DNA of 64,000 nt from Poriferisodalis sp965204125 (GCF_965204125.1 NZ_OZ241968.1:3286001-3350000), one strand, 5' to 3'. Shown: positions 51,853 through 61,104, counted from the stretch's first letter. A program made the numbers and translations. The notes: generated by a model not told the origin, from the sequence alone.

Positions 51853-52617
51853 GTGATTGAGGCCACCGGCATCGAACTGCGGCTCGGCGCCGTCGATGTC
51901 CTGTCCGGGGCGCAGCTCAGCACGCGCCCCGGACAGGTCGTCGGCCTCATCGGTCCTAACGGCAGCGGCAAGTCATCGCTGCTGCGCTGCCTGTACGGCA
52001 TGCTCCGCCCGCACAGAGGCGCCGTTCTCATCGACGACGCAGCGATCGGTTCGATGTCGCAGCGCTCGATTGCCCGTGCGGTCGCCGTCGTCACTCAGGA
52101 CGCCTCAGCAGACGGGATCGACATCACGGTCGGCGAGTTCGTGCTGCTGGGACGCCATGTGCATCGCGGCGACCATCAAGGCTTCACCGACGACGACCGC
52201 AAAGCCGTACTCGACGGGCTGGAGATGGTGGACATGTCGGGGTTCGCCGACCGCAGCATCCACCACCTGTCAGGCGGCGAACGCCAACGGGTGATGATCG
52301 CCCGCTGCATCGCGCAGCAGAGCCCGGTCATCCTGCTCGACGAGCCCACGAATCATCTCGACGTCCGCTACCAGCACGAGGTGCTCGCGCTGGTCCGGCA
52401 CCTCCAGATCGACAGCATCGTCGTGCTGCACGACCTCAACCTGGCCAGCCGCTACTGCGATCATCTCGCCCTGCTCAACCACGGCAAGGTCGTGCACCAG
52501 GGCCGGCCCGACGACGTGCTGCGAAGCGAGCTGCTCGAACCCGTCTACGGCATCGAGGTGCGACGACTCGCCGACGGGCACCACTCCCACTTCGCGTTCG
52601 GCCCACTCTCGCCGTGA
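51853..52617 (+). CDS. Metal-chelate ABC transporter ATPase
   Basis: A 254-residue FecE/BtuD-type ATPase: Walker A GPNGSGKSS, signature LSGGERQR, Walker B ILLDEPTNHLD and switch His in VVLHDLN. It starts with GTG seven bases after the binding-protein gene and powers that importer. Confidence 0.93.
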   Translation: MIEATGIELRLGAVDVLSGAQLSTRPGQVVGLIGPNGSGKSSLLRCLYGMLRPHRGAVLIDDAAIGSMSQRSIARAVAVVTQDASADGIDITVGEFVLLGRHVHRGDHQGFTDDDRKAVLDGLEMVDMSGFADRSIHHLSGGERQRVMIARCIAQQSPVILLDEPTNHLDVRYQHEVLALVRHLQIDSIVVLHDLNLASRYCDHLALLNHGKVVHQGRPDDVLRSELLEPVYGIEVRRLADGHHSHFAFGPLSP

Positions 52618-52630
52618 TGGGCAGCGAGCG

Positions 52631-53050
52631 ATGAACACCGCGCCGAACGGCTGGGCTTTCCCCGCCTCCATACGTGTCCAGGTCTGCCGCGGCTGTTGTT
52701 GCGGAACCGAGCGAAAGCACCCCGAGACCGATCACGACGGGCAGCTCGCCGCAATCGCGGCCGTCGCTCGAACTCGCGTGGTGGACTGCGTGGACGAGTG
52801 CGCGTACTCCAATGTCGTGATCGTCCGCCGCGGCGACGGGACATCGGTGTGGCTCGGCGGCATCAACGACGCAGCGCTCACTGATGCGGTGTGCGAATGG
52901 CTTGTCGACGGCGCCGCGCAGCCGCCGCCTCCGGTCCTTCAGTCGAAGGTCTTCATCCGAACGTCAAGTGCAGTCGGGGCAGATGCCGAAGACGTCGAGC
53001 CGGTGAGTGTTCGGCTGGAACCCGCTGGTGTCCAGCGCTTGGTCGAGTGA
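52631..53050 (+). CDS. Cys-rich (2Fe-2S) ferredoxin-like small protein
   Basis: A 139-residue protein with QVCRGCCCGTERKHP and DCVDECAYSNVVIV, the Cys arrangement of small ferredoxin-like proteins found with metal-uptake genes in actinobacteria. The last ~29 codons overlap the convergent Fur-family gene on the other strand. It follows the ATPase by 13 bases and is the last gene of the importer operon. Its partner and whether it binds iron-sulfur or another metal are unknown. Confidence 0.7.
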   Translation: MNTAPNGWAFPASIRVQVCRGCCCGTERKHPETDHDGQLAAIAAVARTRVVDCVDECAYSNVVIVRRGDGTSVWLGGINDAALTDAVCEWLVDGAAQPPPPVLQSKVFIRTSSAVGADAEDVEPVSVRLEPAGVQRLVE

Positions 53051-53413
53051 TGTCTGGAGGCTGCGTTCGTCCGCGGCGGGCATGAAGAAGTCGTCCACCG
53101 TGCCGCACACGGTGCAGATCGTGTGGTGGTGGCGGCCGATGATGTCCTCGGAGAACTCGTAGCGAGTGGGGTCATCGATCCCGACGACACGCCGGACGAT
53201 GCCCACGCTTTCGAGATCGGCCATGTTGCGGTACAGCGAGCTCTGGGTGAGGCGAGGCCGGAGCTCGAGCATCTCGGGGATGGTCGCCGGTCGAGCGGCG
53301 CGAACCAGGAGTTCCACGAGTTCTCGCCTACCCTTGGTGTAGAGCTGCCCGGCTTCGTTCAGGCGGGCCGACACCAGTTCGTGGGTCTCGGCGAGTCGCT
53401 CGCCCATCAGCAC
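52964..53413 (-). CDS. Fur-family metal regulator (Zur-like)
   Basis: A 149-residue Fur-family regulator: winged helix with LTQSSLYRNMADLESVGIVR as recognition region, then HHHTICTVCG and FGICPDC for regulatory and structural metal sites. It differs from FurA at 3205. It sits inside a set of metal genes preceded by four similar palindromes and is the best candidate to bind them. Zinc is favoured by the COG0523 gene, but iron, manganese or nickel cannot be excluded. Confidence 0.85.
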   Translation of the reverse strand: MLMGERLAETHELVSARLNEAGQLYTKGRRELVELLVRAARPATIPEMLELRPRLTQSSLYRNMADLESVGIVRRVVGIDDPTRYEFSEDIIGRHHHTICTVCGTVDDFFMPAADERSLQTSLDQALDTSGFQPNTHRLDVFGICPDCT

Positions 53414-53459
53414 ATTCTACCGAGGCTGGTTACGCCAGCTTGAAGGCATCGCGCGGCCG

Positions 53460-54254
53460 CTATGCGGTGACTCGGGCGACGAATGCGGCAATCTCATCGA
53501 TCACCTCATCCCGGTTGGTTTCATTCACCAGTTCGTGGCGGGCGCCCTCGTAGAGGCGGATGGTCTTGTCGTTGCTGGGCATCGCCTGCACCGCCTCGAG
53601 CGAGGTGCGGTAGTCGACGAAGGGATCATCAGTGCCGTGGCAGAACAGCACAGCCATCGTGAGGGCGCTGACTTGGGCCCGGAATCGGTCCAGGGCGATG
53701 ACCTCGGCTTCGAGCAAGGGCCGCTTGTACTTGCCTCGGTAGATGAGCGGATCGGTGGCGTAGGCCTCGACAGCGGCCGTGTCACGGGACATGCCCGAGA
53801 AGTCGGTCGTGGCGGGAGGCAGCTCTGGCTGCGCCAAAACCTCCCGGGCCCAGTTCCAGTCGCCGATTACTGCGCCAAGCAGGACGATGCCGGCGACATC
53901 GTCGGGGTACTCCTGGGCGAATCTTGAAGCGAGCAGCCCGCCCATCGAGTGCCCGATCATCACCATCGGCAGCTCCGGATGCTCGGCCTGCGCGATATCT
54001 ACGAGCGTCCGGAGGTCGTCGACCACGTGCTCGAAGTCGGTGATGAGCGCCCGCTCGCCGTCGCTGCGACCGTGCCCCATGTGATCCTCGCCGTAGATCA
54101 CTGCGCCGTCGGCCATCAGCCGCTCGGCCAGGTGGTCATAGCGGGCCGCGTACTCGGCGTAGCCGTGCACTACCACCACTATGCGGCGGGTCGGGCCGTC
54201 GGGAGCCCATCGCTCGTAGTGAATCGACCCCTCTGACCCAGCGAACTTCGGCAC
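53460..54254 (-). CDS. Alpha/beta hydrolase of the monoacylglycerol-lipase type
   Basis: A ~264-residue serine hydrolase. VVVVHGYAEYAARYDHLAE is the oxyanion region, GHSMGG the nucleophile elbow, FCHGTDDPFVDY the Asp and ARHELVNE the His. The lid pattern resembles monoglyceride lipases. The GTG at 54254 is preferred; the frame opens at 54281. It is divergent from ribA with a Fur-type box between them. Confidence 0.85.
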   Translation of the reverse strand: MPKFAGSEGSIHYERWAPDGPTRRIVVVVHGYAEYAARYDHLAERLMADGAVIYGEDHMGHGRSDGERALITDFEHVVDDLRTLVDIAQAEHPELPMVMIGHSMGGLLASRFAQEYPDDVAGIVLLGAVIGDWNWAREVLAQPELPPATTDFSGMSRDTAAVEAYATDPLIYRGKYKRPLLEAEVIALDRFRAQVSALTMAVLFCHGTDDPFVDYRTSLEAVQAMPSNDKTIRLYEGARHELVNETNRDEVIDEIAAFVARVTA

Positions 54255-54303
54255 GGGCGCGGTTCTAGCACTCCCGCACACCGGCGCCCTTCGTGCTCAG
54301 TCT

Positions 54304-54322
54304 CGTAGGAACCGTTCTCATT
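54304..54322. promoter_or_regulatory. Fur-family box between the lipase and ribA
   Basis: Read on the minus strand AATGAGAACGGTTCCTACG matches the permease box at 14 of 19 positions. The plus-strand sequence that follows it is GGTTAGAGT, a possible -10, 46 bases before ribA. Confidence 0.5.
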
Positions 54323-54367
54323 CTGGTTAGAGTCCCTGTCCGGCTTCCATCGTCGAAACACACCCCC

Positions 54368-55048
54368 ATGAGCACGGCACCCGACGAAACCCCGCACACC
54401 CTGGAACGGGTGGGCGAGGCCAAACTCCCCACGAAGCACGGCCTGTTCACGATCTTCGCCTACACCGGAGAGGGCGCGGGCGAACACGTGGCACTCGTCT
54501 TCGGCGATCCGCACTCGCGTCGCAGAGTCCCGGTTCGTATGCACTCCTCGTGCGTCACCGGTGACGTGTTCGGCTCGTTGCGGTGCGACTGCGGGCAGCA
54601 GCTTGAGCTCGCGATCCAACACGTGACCGGCGCAGGGGCCGGCGCGATCCTCTATCTCGACCAGGAGGGCCGCGGGATCGGGCTCGCCAACAAGATCCGG
54701 GCCTACCAGTGCCAGGACACCGGCTTCGACACCGTGGACGCCAACACCACGCTGGGTTTCGAGGCCGATCAGCGTGACTATGCGCCCGCGGCCTGGATCC
54801 TTCGTGACCTCGGCATCACTGACGTCGAGCTGCTCACGAACAACCCCCAGAAGGCAGAGAGCCTCCGCGAGAACGGGATCGCCGTGGAACGCGTGCCGCT
54901 CGCGGTCGTGCCGAACCTCCACAACCACCGATACCTCGAGACCAAGGCCCGCCGACTGGGCCATCAACTTCCCGCCACGAACGGGCATCACCCGGCGTGG
55001 TCACAGCAGCAGGGGGATTTCCCAACGGATGAGCACTTACACGCTTGA
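54368..55048 (+). CDS. ribA: GTP cyclohydrolase II
   Basis: A 226-residue enzyme for the first step of riboflavin synthesis. The zinc-binding cysteines are in SCVTGDVFGSLRCDCGQQ, DQEGRGIGL is the catalytic segment, and LLTNNPQK follows in order. It is a stand-alone ribA without the ribB domain. Being zinc-dependent and next to a Fur-type box, it may be a spare copy expressed when metal is scarce. Its end overlaps the alcohol dehydrogenase start by 20 bases. Confidence 0.92.
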   Translation: MSTAPDETPHTLERVGEAKLPTKHGLFTIFAYTGEGAGEHVALVFGDPHSRRRVPVRMHSSCVTGDVFGSLRCDCGQQLELAIQHVTGAGAGAILYLDQEGRGIGLANKIRAYQCQDTGFDTVDANTTLGFEADQRDYAPAAWILRDLGITDVELLTNNPQKAESLRENGIAVERVPLAVVPNLHNHRYLETKARRLGHQLPATNGHHPAWSQQQGDFPTDEHLHA

Positions 55049-56216
55049 ACCCATGCCGACCACCCTCGTGGGAGAGGGCAGCGTCGCCGATCTCGCCGGG
55101 CACGTACGGGCCAACGGCAGCCGCGCCTTCGTGGTGAGCGACCCGGGCGTGCGCGCCGCGGGCATCGTCAACACGGTCATCGACGCGCTCACAGCCGATG
55201 GCCTCGAGTGGACGGTCTTCGACGACGTCGACCCCAATCCGACCGATGCCAACGTGGCCGCTGGGGTGGAGTCGCTGCGAGGATTCGGCACCGAAGACGT
55301 CGTGATCGTGCTCGTCGGCGGCGGGTCGGTCATGGACTGCGGCAAGTACATCGCGATGGCAGCTCCGTCAGGCATCGAGGACTCGTCGCTTGCCTTCTCG
55401 CCCGAGCTCGACGACGCCGACCGGATCGACTTCGCCACCCTGGCGCCGCCGGCTCGGGCCAGTGCGCCGTGCGTGCCCACGATCGCGGTGCCCACCACCT
55501 CTGGCACGGCATCGGAGACCAACGGCGGTGGCCTGATCACCCGCACAGAGGACCATCGCAAACTGACCTTCAGCCACCCCGACGTTCGGCCGCGCGCTGT
55601 TGTGCTGGATCCGCTCCTGACCGTCGGGCTTCCGTCGGGTGCCACTGCGGTGTGCGGCATGGATGTGCTGACGCACGCCATCGAGGCCTACACGTCCACC
55701 GCGTCGAACCCCTACGCCGACGGCCTCGCGCTGCAGGCCATCCGGCTCGCCGGGCAGTGGCTCCCCCAGGCCGTCGCCGTCGGCAGCGACGTGCAAGCCC
55801 GGGCCTCGATGCAGATCGCGTCCCACCTGGCCGGCCGTGCGTTCTCGTCGGGCCCGCTGCTGGGACTCGTCCATGCCACCGGTCATCCCGTCTCGGGCAC
55901 CTTCGGCGCGGCCCACGGGCAGACGCTCGCCACCATGCTCCCCCACATCATGCGCTTTAACCTCGAGTCGGTCTCCGACCGCTACGCCGACGTGGGCCAA
56001 GCGCTCGGCGTTGCCCGCGACCCGCTGGCGGCCATCGAGGCAGTCGAGACGCTGTCCGCGACCGTCGGGACCGACCGCAGCCTCAGCGACCTCGGCGCCA
56101 CGGCGCAGGACATCGACGCGCTCACCACCGACGCGTTGCGCGACCTCATCATTCTGAATACGCCGCGCTACCCGAGCCGGGAAGAAGTCCATGCGCTGTA
56201 CGAACAGGCGATGTAA
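55029..56216 (+). CDS. Iron-containing alcohol dehydrogenase
   Basis: A 395-residue group III dehydrogenase. VGGGSVMDCGKYIAM binds NAD(P), and PTTSGTASETNGGGLIT is the nucleotide-side loop. Metal ligands are Asp and His in GMDVLTHAIEAY and His residues in LVHATGHPVSGTFGAAHG. The start at 55029 lies within the end of ribA and follows an AGGGGGA site. Substrate unknown. Confidence 0.88.
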   Translation: MSTYTLEPMPTTLVGEGSVADLAGHVRANGSRAFVVSDPGVRAAGIVNTVIDALTADGLEWTVFDDVDPNPTDANVAAGVESLRGFGTEDVVIVLVGGGSVMDCGKYIAMAAPSGIEDSSLAFSPELDDADRIDFATLAPPARASAPCVPTIAVPTTSGTASETNGGGLITRTEDHRKLTFSHPDVRPRAVVLDPLLTVGLPSGATAVCGMDVLTHAIEAYTSTASNPYADGLALQAIRLAGQWLPQAVAVGSDVQARASMQIASHLAGRAFSSGPLLGLVHATGHPVSGTFGAAHGQTLATMLPHIMRFNLESVSDRYADVGQALGVARDPLAAIEAVETLSATVGTDRSLSDLGATAQDIDALTTDALRDLIILNTPRYPSREEVHALYEQAM

Positions 56217-57446
56217 GTGAGCCAGCACGACCGTCCTGCTTCTGGGGACCTCAGTAATCTCGCCGTCATGGACGCTGCCGATGCCAAGAACATCGTTCGT
56301 GCTGAGATCGACCGCCTGGCGCCAGCGCTGCTGGATCTCTCGCACTCGATCCACGCCAACCCCGAACTCAACTTCGAAGAGCACCACGCCCACGAAGCCC
56401 TGACCGGCGTGTTGGAAGACAACGGGATCGACGTGACGCGGGGCGCCTACGACATGCCGACCGCGTTCGACGCCCGCGTCGGCGCTGCCGACGGACCCAC
56501 GGTCGCGGTGCTGTGCGAGTACGACGCGCTGCCTGGGATCGGCCATGCGTGCGGTCACAACATCATCGGCTCAGCGGGGCTCGGCGCAGGCATCGCAGTG
56601 GCGAAGGTTGCCGAGGCCCTCGGCGGGCGGGTCGCCATTCTCGGGACGCCCGCCGAAGAGGGCGGCGGCGGCAAGGAATTCATGATCCGCCGCGGCGCCT
56701 TCGACGATGTCGATCTGGCGATGATGGTGCATCCCGCCGATCGCGACCTCCGCACGTTTCACGCGATCGCCATCCAGCAGTTGCACGTGACCTACGACGG
56801 TCAGGCGGCCCACGCGGCTGCCTCACCGCACCGGGGCCGAAACGCTCTCGATGCAGCCGTGCTCGGCTACAACGCGGTCGCTGCGCTGCGCCAGCACATC
56901 CGACCCGACGAGCGGATCCACGGCATCTTCACCGACGCAGGCGACAAGCCCAACATCGTGCCGTCGCGCGCTGCCGCCGAGTGGTACGTGCGCAGCCACA
57001 AGATGGAGAGCCTCGAAACGCTCAAGGAGCGGGTGCAGCGATGCCTGCAGGGAGGCGCCGATGCCTCTGGGTGCGAGATGCAGGCCGAATGGATCGATCC
57101 GCCGTTCTACGACATGATCGACAACCACCCGCTGCTCGACGTGTACGTGCGCAACGCCATGGACGTCGGGCGTCATCCGTTGCCCTCGGAGGAAGGGTCG
57201 ATGGTGGTCGGATCGACCGACATGGGCAACGTCAGCTACGCCGTCCCGTCCATCCACCCGATGATCAAGGTCGCCCCCGAGGGCACCCCGATTCACACAC
57301 CGGAATTCGAGGTGTACACGGGTCGCGAGGAAGGCGACCGGGCGGTCATCGACGGTGCGCTCACCCTGGCGCTCACCATGGTCGACTGCCTCGCCAGCGC
57401 GGACACTCGCGAAGAGATCCGTGCCGCATTTGCGGTCAGCGCATAG
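56217..57446 (+). CDS. M20-family amidohydrolase
   Basis: A 409-residue di-zinc or di-manganese peptidase/amidohydrolase of the AbgB/aminobenzoyl-glutamate group. HSIHANPELNFEEHHAHEAL, CEYDALPGIGHACGHNI, GTPAEEGGGGKEFM and a dimerisation domain starting near VTYDGQAAHAAASPHRGRNA, shortened here to QAAHAAASPHRGRNA, are in order. It begins with GTG immediately after the dehydrogenase stop, so they are one operon. Substrate unknown. Confidence 0.88.
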   Translation: MSQHDRPASGDLSNLAVMDAADAKNIVRAEIDRLAPALLDLSHSIHANPELNFEEHHAHEALTGVLEDNGIDVTRGAYDMPTAFDARVGAADGPTVAVLCEYDALPGIGHACGHNIIGSAGLGAGIAVAKVAEALGGRVAILGTPAEEGGGGKEFMIRRGAFDDVDLAMMVHPADRDLRTFHAIAIQQLHVTYDGQAAHAAASPHRGRNALDAAVLGYNAVAALRQHIRPDERIHGIFTDAGDKPNIVPSRAAAEWYVRSHKMESLETLKERVQRCLQGGADASGCEMQAEWIDPPFYDMIDNHPLLDVYVRNAMDVGRHPLPSEEGSMVVGSTDMGNVSYAVPSIHPMIKVAPEGTPIHTPEFEVYTGREEGDRAVIDGALTLALTMVDCLASADTREEIRAAFAVSA

Positions 57447-57482
57447 CTTCATCGAACGAGCAGCACAGGAGCGTTGCCTTCC

Positions 57483-58118
57483 ATGCCACTGACCCAGTAC
57501 CGGATTGACCGTGACGGCGCAGACCGTCTGCTCTTCCTCATGCACGGCTACACCGCCGAGCAGCACCACCTCGCGTCGTATGTGCCGCTCGTCGACCCAG
57601 ACGAGCGCTTCACCGCGATCGCGCCGCGGGGTCCTATCGACATGCCCGACGGCGACGGTGCGGGTTGGTGGTCGATCGACCTCGAGACGTTCGAACAGAA
57701 GATCTCGCAGTTCATGCCCTCACTCGAGATGCTCGAGTCGTTCATCGCGGACGAGGCCGGCAAGGCCGGCGTGCCGCTCGAACGATGCATCGTGGGCGGG
57801 TTCAGCCAGGGCGGCTACCTGTCGCTGGCGCTCGCCGGCAGGGCTGGTGCACCCCGCTACGCCGGCGTGTGGGCTATCTGCTGCGGTCTTCCGAGCGCGC
57901 CGGGGCTCAACCTCGACCTGTCCAACGGCGACGGTCGACCGGCGCTCTTCCAGTGGGGAACCCGCGACATCTTCATCGGCCAAGAGCAGCCCAAAGAGGT
58001 GATCGCGGCCCTTGACGATGGCGGGTGGAGTCTGCGACACCACGCCTATGACATGGCTCACAGCCAGACCATCGAAATGATGATCGACGCCCGCGAGTGG
58101 CTCGCCGGGGTCCTCTGA
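57483..58118 (+). CDS. Phospholipase/carboxylesterase-family hydrolase
   Basis: A 211-residue alpha/beta hydrolase. LLFLMHGYTAEQHHLASYVP is the oxyanion part, GGFSQGGYLSLAL the nucleophile elbow, GTRDIFIG the Asp region and YDMAHSQ the His. It resembles small carboxylesterases that act on acyl esters. It follows the M20 gene by 36 bases. Confidence 0.82.
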   Translation: MPLTQYRIDRDGADRLLFLMHGYTAEQHHLASYVPLVDPDERFTAIAPRGPIDMPDGDGAGWWSIDLETFEQKISQFMPSLEMLESFIADEAGKAGVPLERCIVGGFSQGGYLSLALAGRAGAPRYAGVWAICCGLPSAPGLNLDLSNGDGRPALFQWGTRDIFIGQEQPKEVIAALDDGGWSLRHHAYDMAHSQTIEMMIDAREWLAGVL

Positions 58119-58127
58119 GCTGTACTT

Positions 58128-59150
58128 CTAGACAGCCAGTTTGACCAGGCCGCCGTCGGCCCGACCGACCAGGAGGCTGTTGTCGCTGACCCACCGGAGT
58201 CGACTGGTCGCCGCATCGGACTCCAGTGCGGTCACCGGCGACAGGTCCTGGCCGGCGCGGGTCGGGGCCGCCCACACAATGGTGCGGCCATCTCCTCCTC
58301 CCGTGGCGACAGACTTGCCGGAGGGATCCCAATCGAGGTCCTCAATGTGCTTGTCGTGACCGGAGGCCGCGGCCGGCGCGGTACCGGCGGGGCCCTTGCC
58401 GCCGAAATCCCAGACGGTGATCTCGCCGAGGCACGCAACCGCGAGCCATCGGCTGTCGTGGCGGAACCCGATTCGCTCGATCTTGGACGGATAGCCGGAC
58501 ATCGAGAGGTCCTTGCCGCTCCAGAGCCGCCACAGATGCACGGTCGCGTCTTGGGCGCCGGCGCAGGCCCATGCTCCGTCGGGGGACATCGCCAGCGACA
58601 GCAGCGACCCCTTCCAGTCGAAGCGACGTCGACGGCCGGTCCGTGGCCCCACGACATCGTGCCAACCGATGCCGCCGTATGCGGTTGCACCGACACGGCT
58701 GCCGTCGGCCGACCAGGCGACCGCCGTCACCGTCGAAGGCTGGTCGTCGAAGTCATGGAGAAGCGCACCGTCGTGGTCGGTGATGAGCAGGTGCCGGCCC
58801 GCGCCGACGGCGAGCACGGGCGCGTTCGGTGACCAGGCCAGTGCCGTCACCCAGGCCGACGTGTCGACAAGGCCCTGAGCGGCACCGGTGCGGTCGTAGA
58901 TCCGCACGCAGCCGTCCTGGCCCCCGACTGCCACGCGGCTGCCATCGGACGACCAAGCAGCGCTCAGCACCCCCATCTCGTGCCGTTCCAGCGCAGTGGC
59001 CGAGCCGTCGTCGACGTCGATGAGGGCAGCGTCACCGCCTAGGGATCCGATCACCGCCTGGCCTTGGTCCCGGCACACCTCGAGGACCTGCACGTAGTCG
59101 TCGACGTCCACCCGCCATTGTGCGATGGGTGTTGTGCCGGTGTCGGTCAT
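58128..59150 (-). CDS. WD40-repeat protein coupled to the COG0523 GTPase
   Basis: A 340-residue cytoplasmic beta-propeller of about seven WD40-like repeats (MGVLSAAWSSDGSRVAVGGQ, VTAVAWSADGSRVGATAYGG, IEDLDWDPSGKSVATGGGDG). No enzyme motif. Its start overlaps the stop of the GTPase gene (ATGA), so it is probably a partner or scaffold for it. Confidence 0.85.
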   Translation of the reverse strand: MTDTGTTPIAQWRVDVDDYVQVLEVCRDQGQAVIGSLGGDAALIDVDDGSATALERHEMGVLSAAWSSDGSRVAVGGQDGCVRIYDRTGAAQGLVDTSAWVTALAWSPNAPVLAVGAGRHLLITDHDGALLHDFDDQPSTVTAVAWSADGSRVGATAYGGIGWHDVVGPRTGRRRRFDWKGSLLSLAMSPDGAWACAGAQDATVHLWRLWSGKDLSMSGYPSKIERIGFRHDSRWLAVACLGEITVWDFGGKGPAGTAPAAASGHDKHIEDLDWDPSGKSVATGGGDGRTIVWAAPTRAGQDLSPVTALESDAATSRLRWVSDNSLLVGRADGGLVKLAV

Positions 59151-60130
59151 ACCAGGCAGGACCTGAAGCTGGCCTCCAGTGACTCCCGGTCGAGGTTGCG
59201 TCCGATGAACACGAGACGGTTGCGTCGTTCCTCGCCGTCTCCCCACGTCCCTTGGGGTTGGCCGTCAAGCAACATGTGGACGCCCTGGAACACGTAACGC
59301 TCGTCCCAGCCGGCAATCGACAGGATGCCCTTTGAGCGGAAGATGTCGGTTCCCTTCGTGCGCAAGAGTTCGCCCAGCCATTCGTTCAGCCGGTCGATAT
59401 CGAGGTCGCCTTCGGCTTCGATCCCCACCGATGTCACGCTGAGGTCGTGCTGATGCTCGGCATCGGGGTCGAGGAACTCGGGATCATCGGCCAACACACG
59501 ATCGAGCGAGAACGCGCCGACCTCGAGGATGGCATCGAGGTCCACCTTGCCGTGCTGGGTCCGGATAATCGGCGGCAGCGGGTTGATCTGTCGGATGCGG
59601 GTCTCCACATGGTCCAGCTCGTTGTTGTCGGCGAGGTCGATCTTGTTGAGCACGACCCGGTCGGCGAACGCCAGCTGCTCGACGGCTTCGTTCTCGACCC
59701 CGTCGGGCTTCTCTTCGTCCAGATGCGGAACCAAGTGCTTGGCGTCGACCACCGTGACGATGGCATCGAGCCGCAACTGGGCTGACATCTCGTCGTCGAC
59801 GAAGAACGTCTGAGCCACCGGTGCCGGGTCGGCCAGCCCCGTCGTCTCGATGAGGATCTGGTCGAACCGGTCCTTGCGCCTCATCAGGTTGCCCAGAATG
59901 CGGATCAGATCGCCTCGAACGGTGCAGCAGATGCAGCCGTTGTTCATCTCGAAGATCTCTTCTTCGGCGTCGAGGACGATGGCATCGTCGATGCCCACCT
60001 CGCCGAACTCGTTCTCGATCACCGCAATCCGCTTGCCGTGCTGCTCGGTGAGGATGTGATTCAACAGCGTTGTCTTGCCCGCACCGAGAAAGCCCGTCAG
60101 CACCGTCACAGGAACTCGATCATCAACCAT
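59147..60130 (-). CDS. COG0523-family metallochaperone GTPase
   Basis: A 327-residue G3E GTPase. GFLGAGKTT is Walker A, NNGCICCTVRGDL contains the CxCC metal motif, ETTGLADPAPV and LNKIDLAD are the other GTPase motifs, and a C-terminal CobW domain follows. Relatives deliver zinc or another metal to client enzymes under limitation. The ATG at 60130 lies seven bases after a Fur-type box, so expression should be controlled by the metal regulator. Confidence 0.92.
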   Translation of the reverse strand: MVDDRVPVTVLTGFLGAGKTTLLNHILTEQHGKRIAVIENEFGEVGIDDAIVLDAEEEIFEMNNGCICCTVRGDLIRILGNLMRRKDRFDQILIETTGLADPAPVAQTFFVDDEMSAQLRLDAIVTVVDAKHLVPHLDEEKPDGVENEAVEQLAFADRVVLNKIDLADNNELDHVETRIRQINPLPPIIRTQHGKVDLDAILEVGAFSLDRVLADDPEFLDPDAEHQHDLSVTSVGIEAEGDLDIDRLNEWLGELLRTKGTDIFRSKGILSIAGWDERYVFQGVHMLLDGQPQGTWGDGEERRNRLVFIGRNLDRESLEASFRSCLV

Positions 60131-60136
60131 GACGTA

Positions 60137-60155
60137 GATGGTAATGATTCCCATT
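60137..60155 (-). promoter_or_regulatory. Fur-family box upstream of the COG0523 gene
   Basis: Minus strand AATGGGAATCATTACCATC matches the permease box at 15 of 19 positions and ends seven bases before the start codon. Confidence 0.7.
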
Positions 60156-60224
60156 CCCGGGTACACGGCGACGAGTCAAGCCCGAGGTCGACTGAGGCTT
60201 CCCCAGCTGCCTCGGCGGTCACTC

Positions 60225-60911
60225 CTAGTCGCCGACGCGGATGGTGAATTCGAGGCCTCCCGTGAAGGGCAAGGTCATCGTGCGGAGCTTGTTGGCGGGG
60301 TCATTGAGGAACTCGAAGTAGGGCTCGTAGCCCTGAGCGGACGCAATGGTGTTGTCGGTGACGACGACGGCGCCGGGACGCAGGGCTGGGGCGACCAGCT
60401 CCAGCGCGTCGAGCGCGACGTGCCAGATGTCGACGAGCAGGAAGTCGACCGGTCCCCCGCAGTCGACCAGCGTTTCACGCAGATCGCCCTCGCGAAGCTC
60501 GATCCACGGCGCGAGACCCGCCTCATCGAAGTTGGCCCGGGCAATGGCAGCCTTGGCCGGCTCGTACTCGGTGGCGATCACCACGCCGTCGTCATGTCCG
60601 TTGTCCCGCACAGCGGCAGCTAGGTAGAGGGTGGACACGCCGTGCGACGTGCCCGCTTCGACAACACGGCGAGCGCCGAGCGCACGGCCGACCTGGTAGC
60701 AGAACGTCGCCTTGTCACGATCGAGCGCGACGAGCTTGTCGCTATAGAAACGACGCATGTTGTCGTCGAAGCCACGCTGGCTCCGGTCCTGGCCGCTCAC
60801 ACGCCGTTGCTCCGCAGTGAACGCCGACGTCTCGGCAACTTGCTCGTCGCTCTGGGCATGCAGCCGGTCGAGCAGCCCCTCCAGCACAGGATCATGCAGC
60901 GGTGACGTCAT
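60225..60911 (-). CDS. O-methyltransferase-like SAM enzyme
   Basis: A 228-residue class I methyltransferase of the caffeoyl-CoA/catechol O-methyltransferase type. VVEAGTSHGVSTLYLAAA is motif I, VIATEYEPAKAAIARANF motif II, VDFLLVDIWH the metal-Asp region and VVVTDNTI the late motif. It is divergent from the Rieske gene. Substrate unknown, possibly a hydroxylated aromatic. Confidence 0.82.
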   Translation of the reverse strand: MTSPLHDPVLEGLLDRLHAQSDEQVAETSAFTAEQRRVSGQDRSQRGFDDNMRRFYSDKLVALDRDKATFCYQVGRALGARRVVEAGTSHGVSTLYLAAAVRDNGHDDGVVIATEYEPAKAAIARANFDEAGLAPWIELREGDLRETLVDCGGPVDFLLVDIWHVALDALELVAPALRPGAVVVTDNTIASAQGYEPYFEFLNDPANKLRTMTLPFTGGLEFTIRVGD

Positions 60912-61104
60912 GCGGTTCCTCTCCCGATCGCCGTGTGTCCTCGGCTGGACGCGTGGCGACGGAGCTGACCGACACGTCTCGCCTCGCAGTCGCCATCCAT
61001 CCGGTCTCGGTCGTTCGCTCGTCGGCGGTCGAGGTCATGCCCTGCTTATATAGCGGAGAGCGGAGTGAATCTCGCACTGCGTTACCGGGGGAAAGGGGGA
61101 CGCG

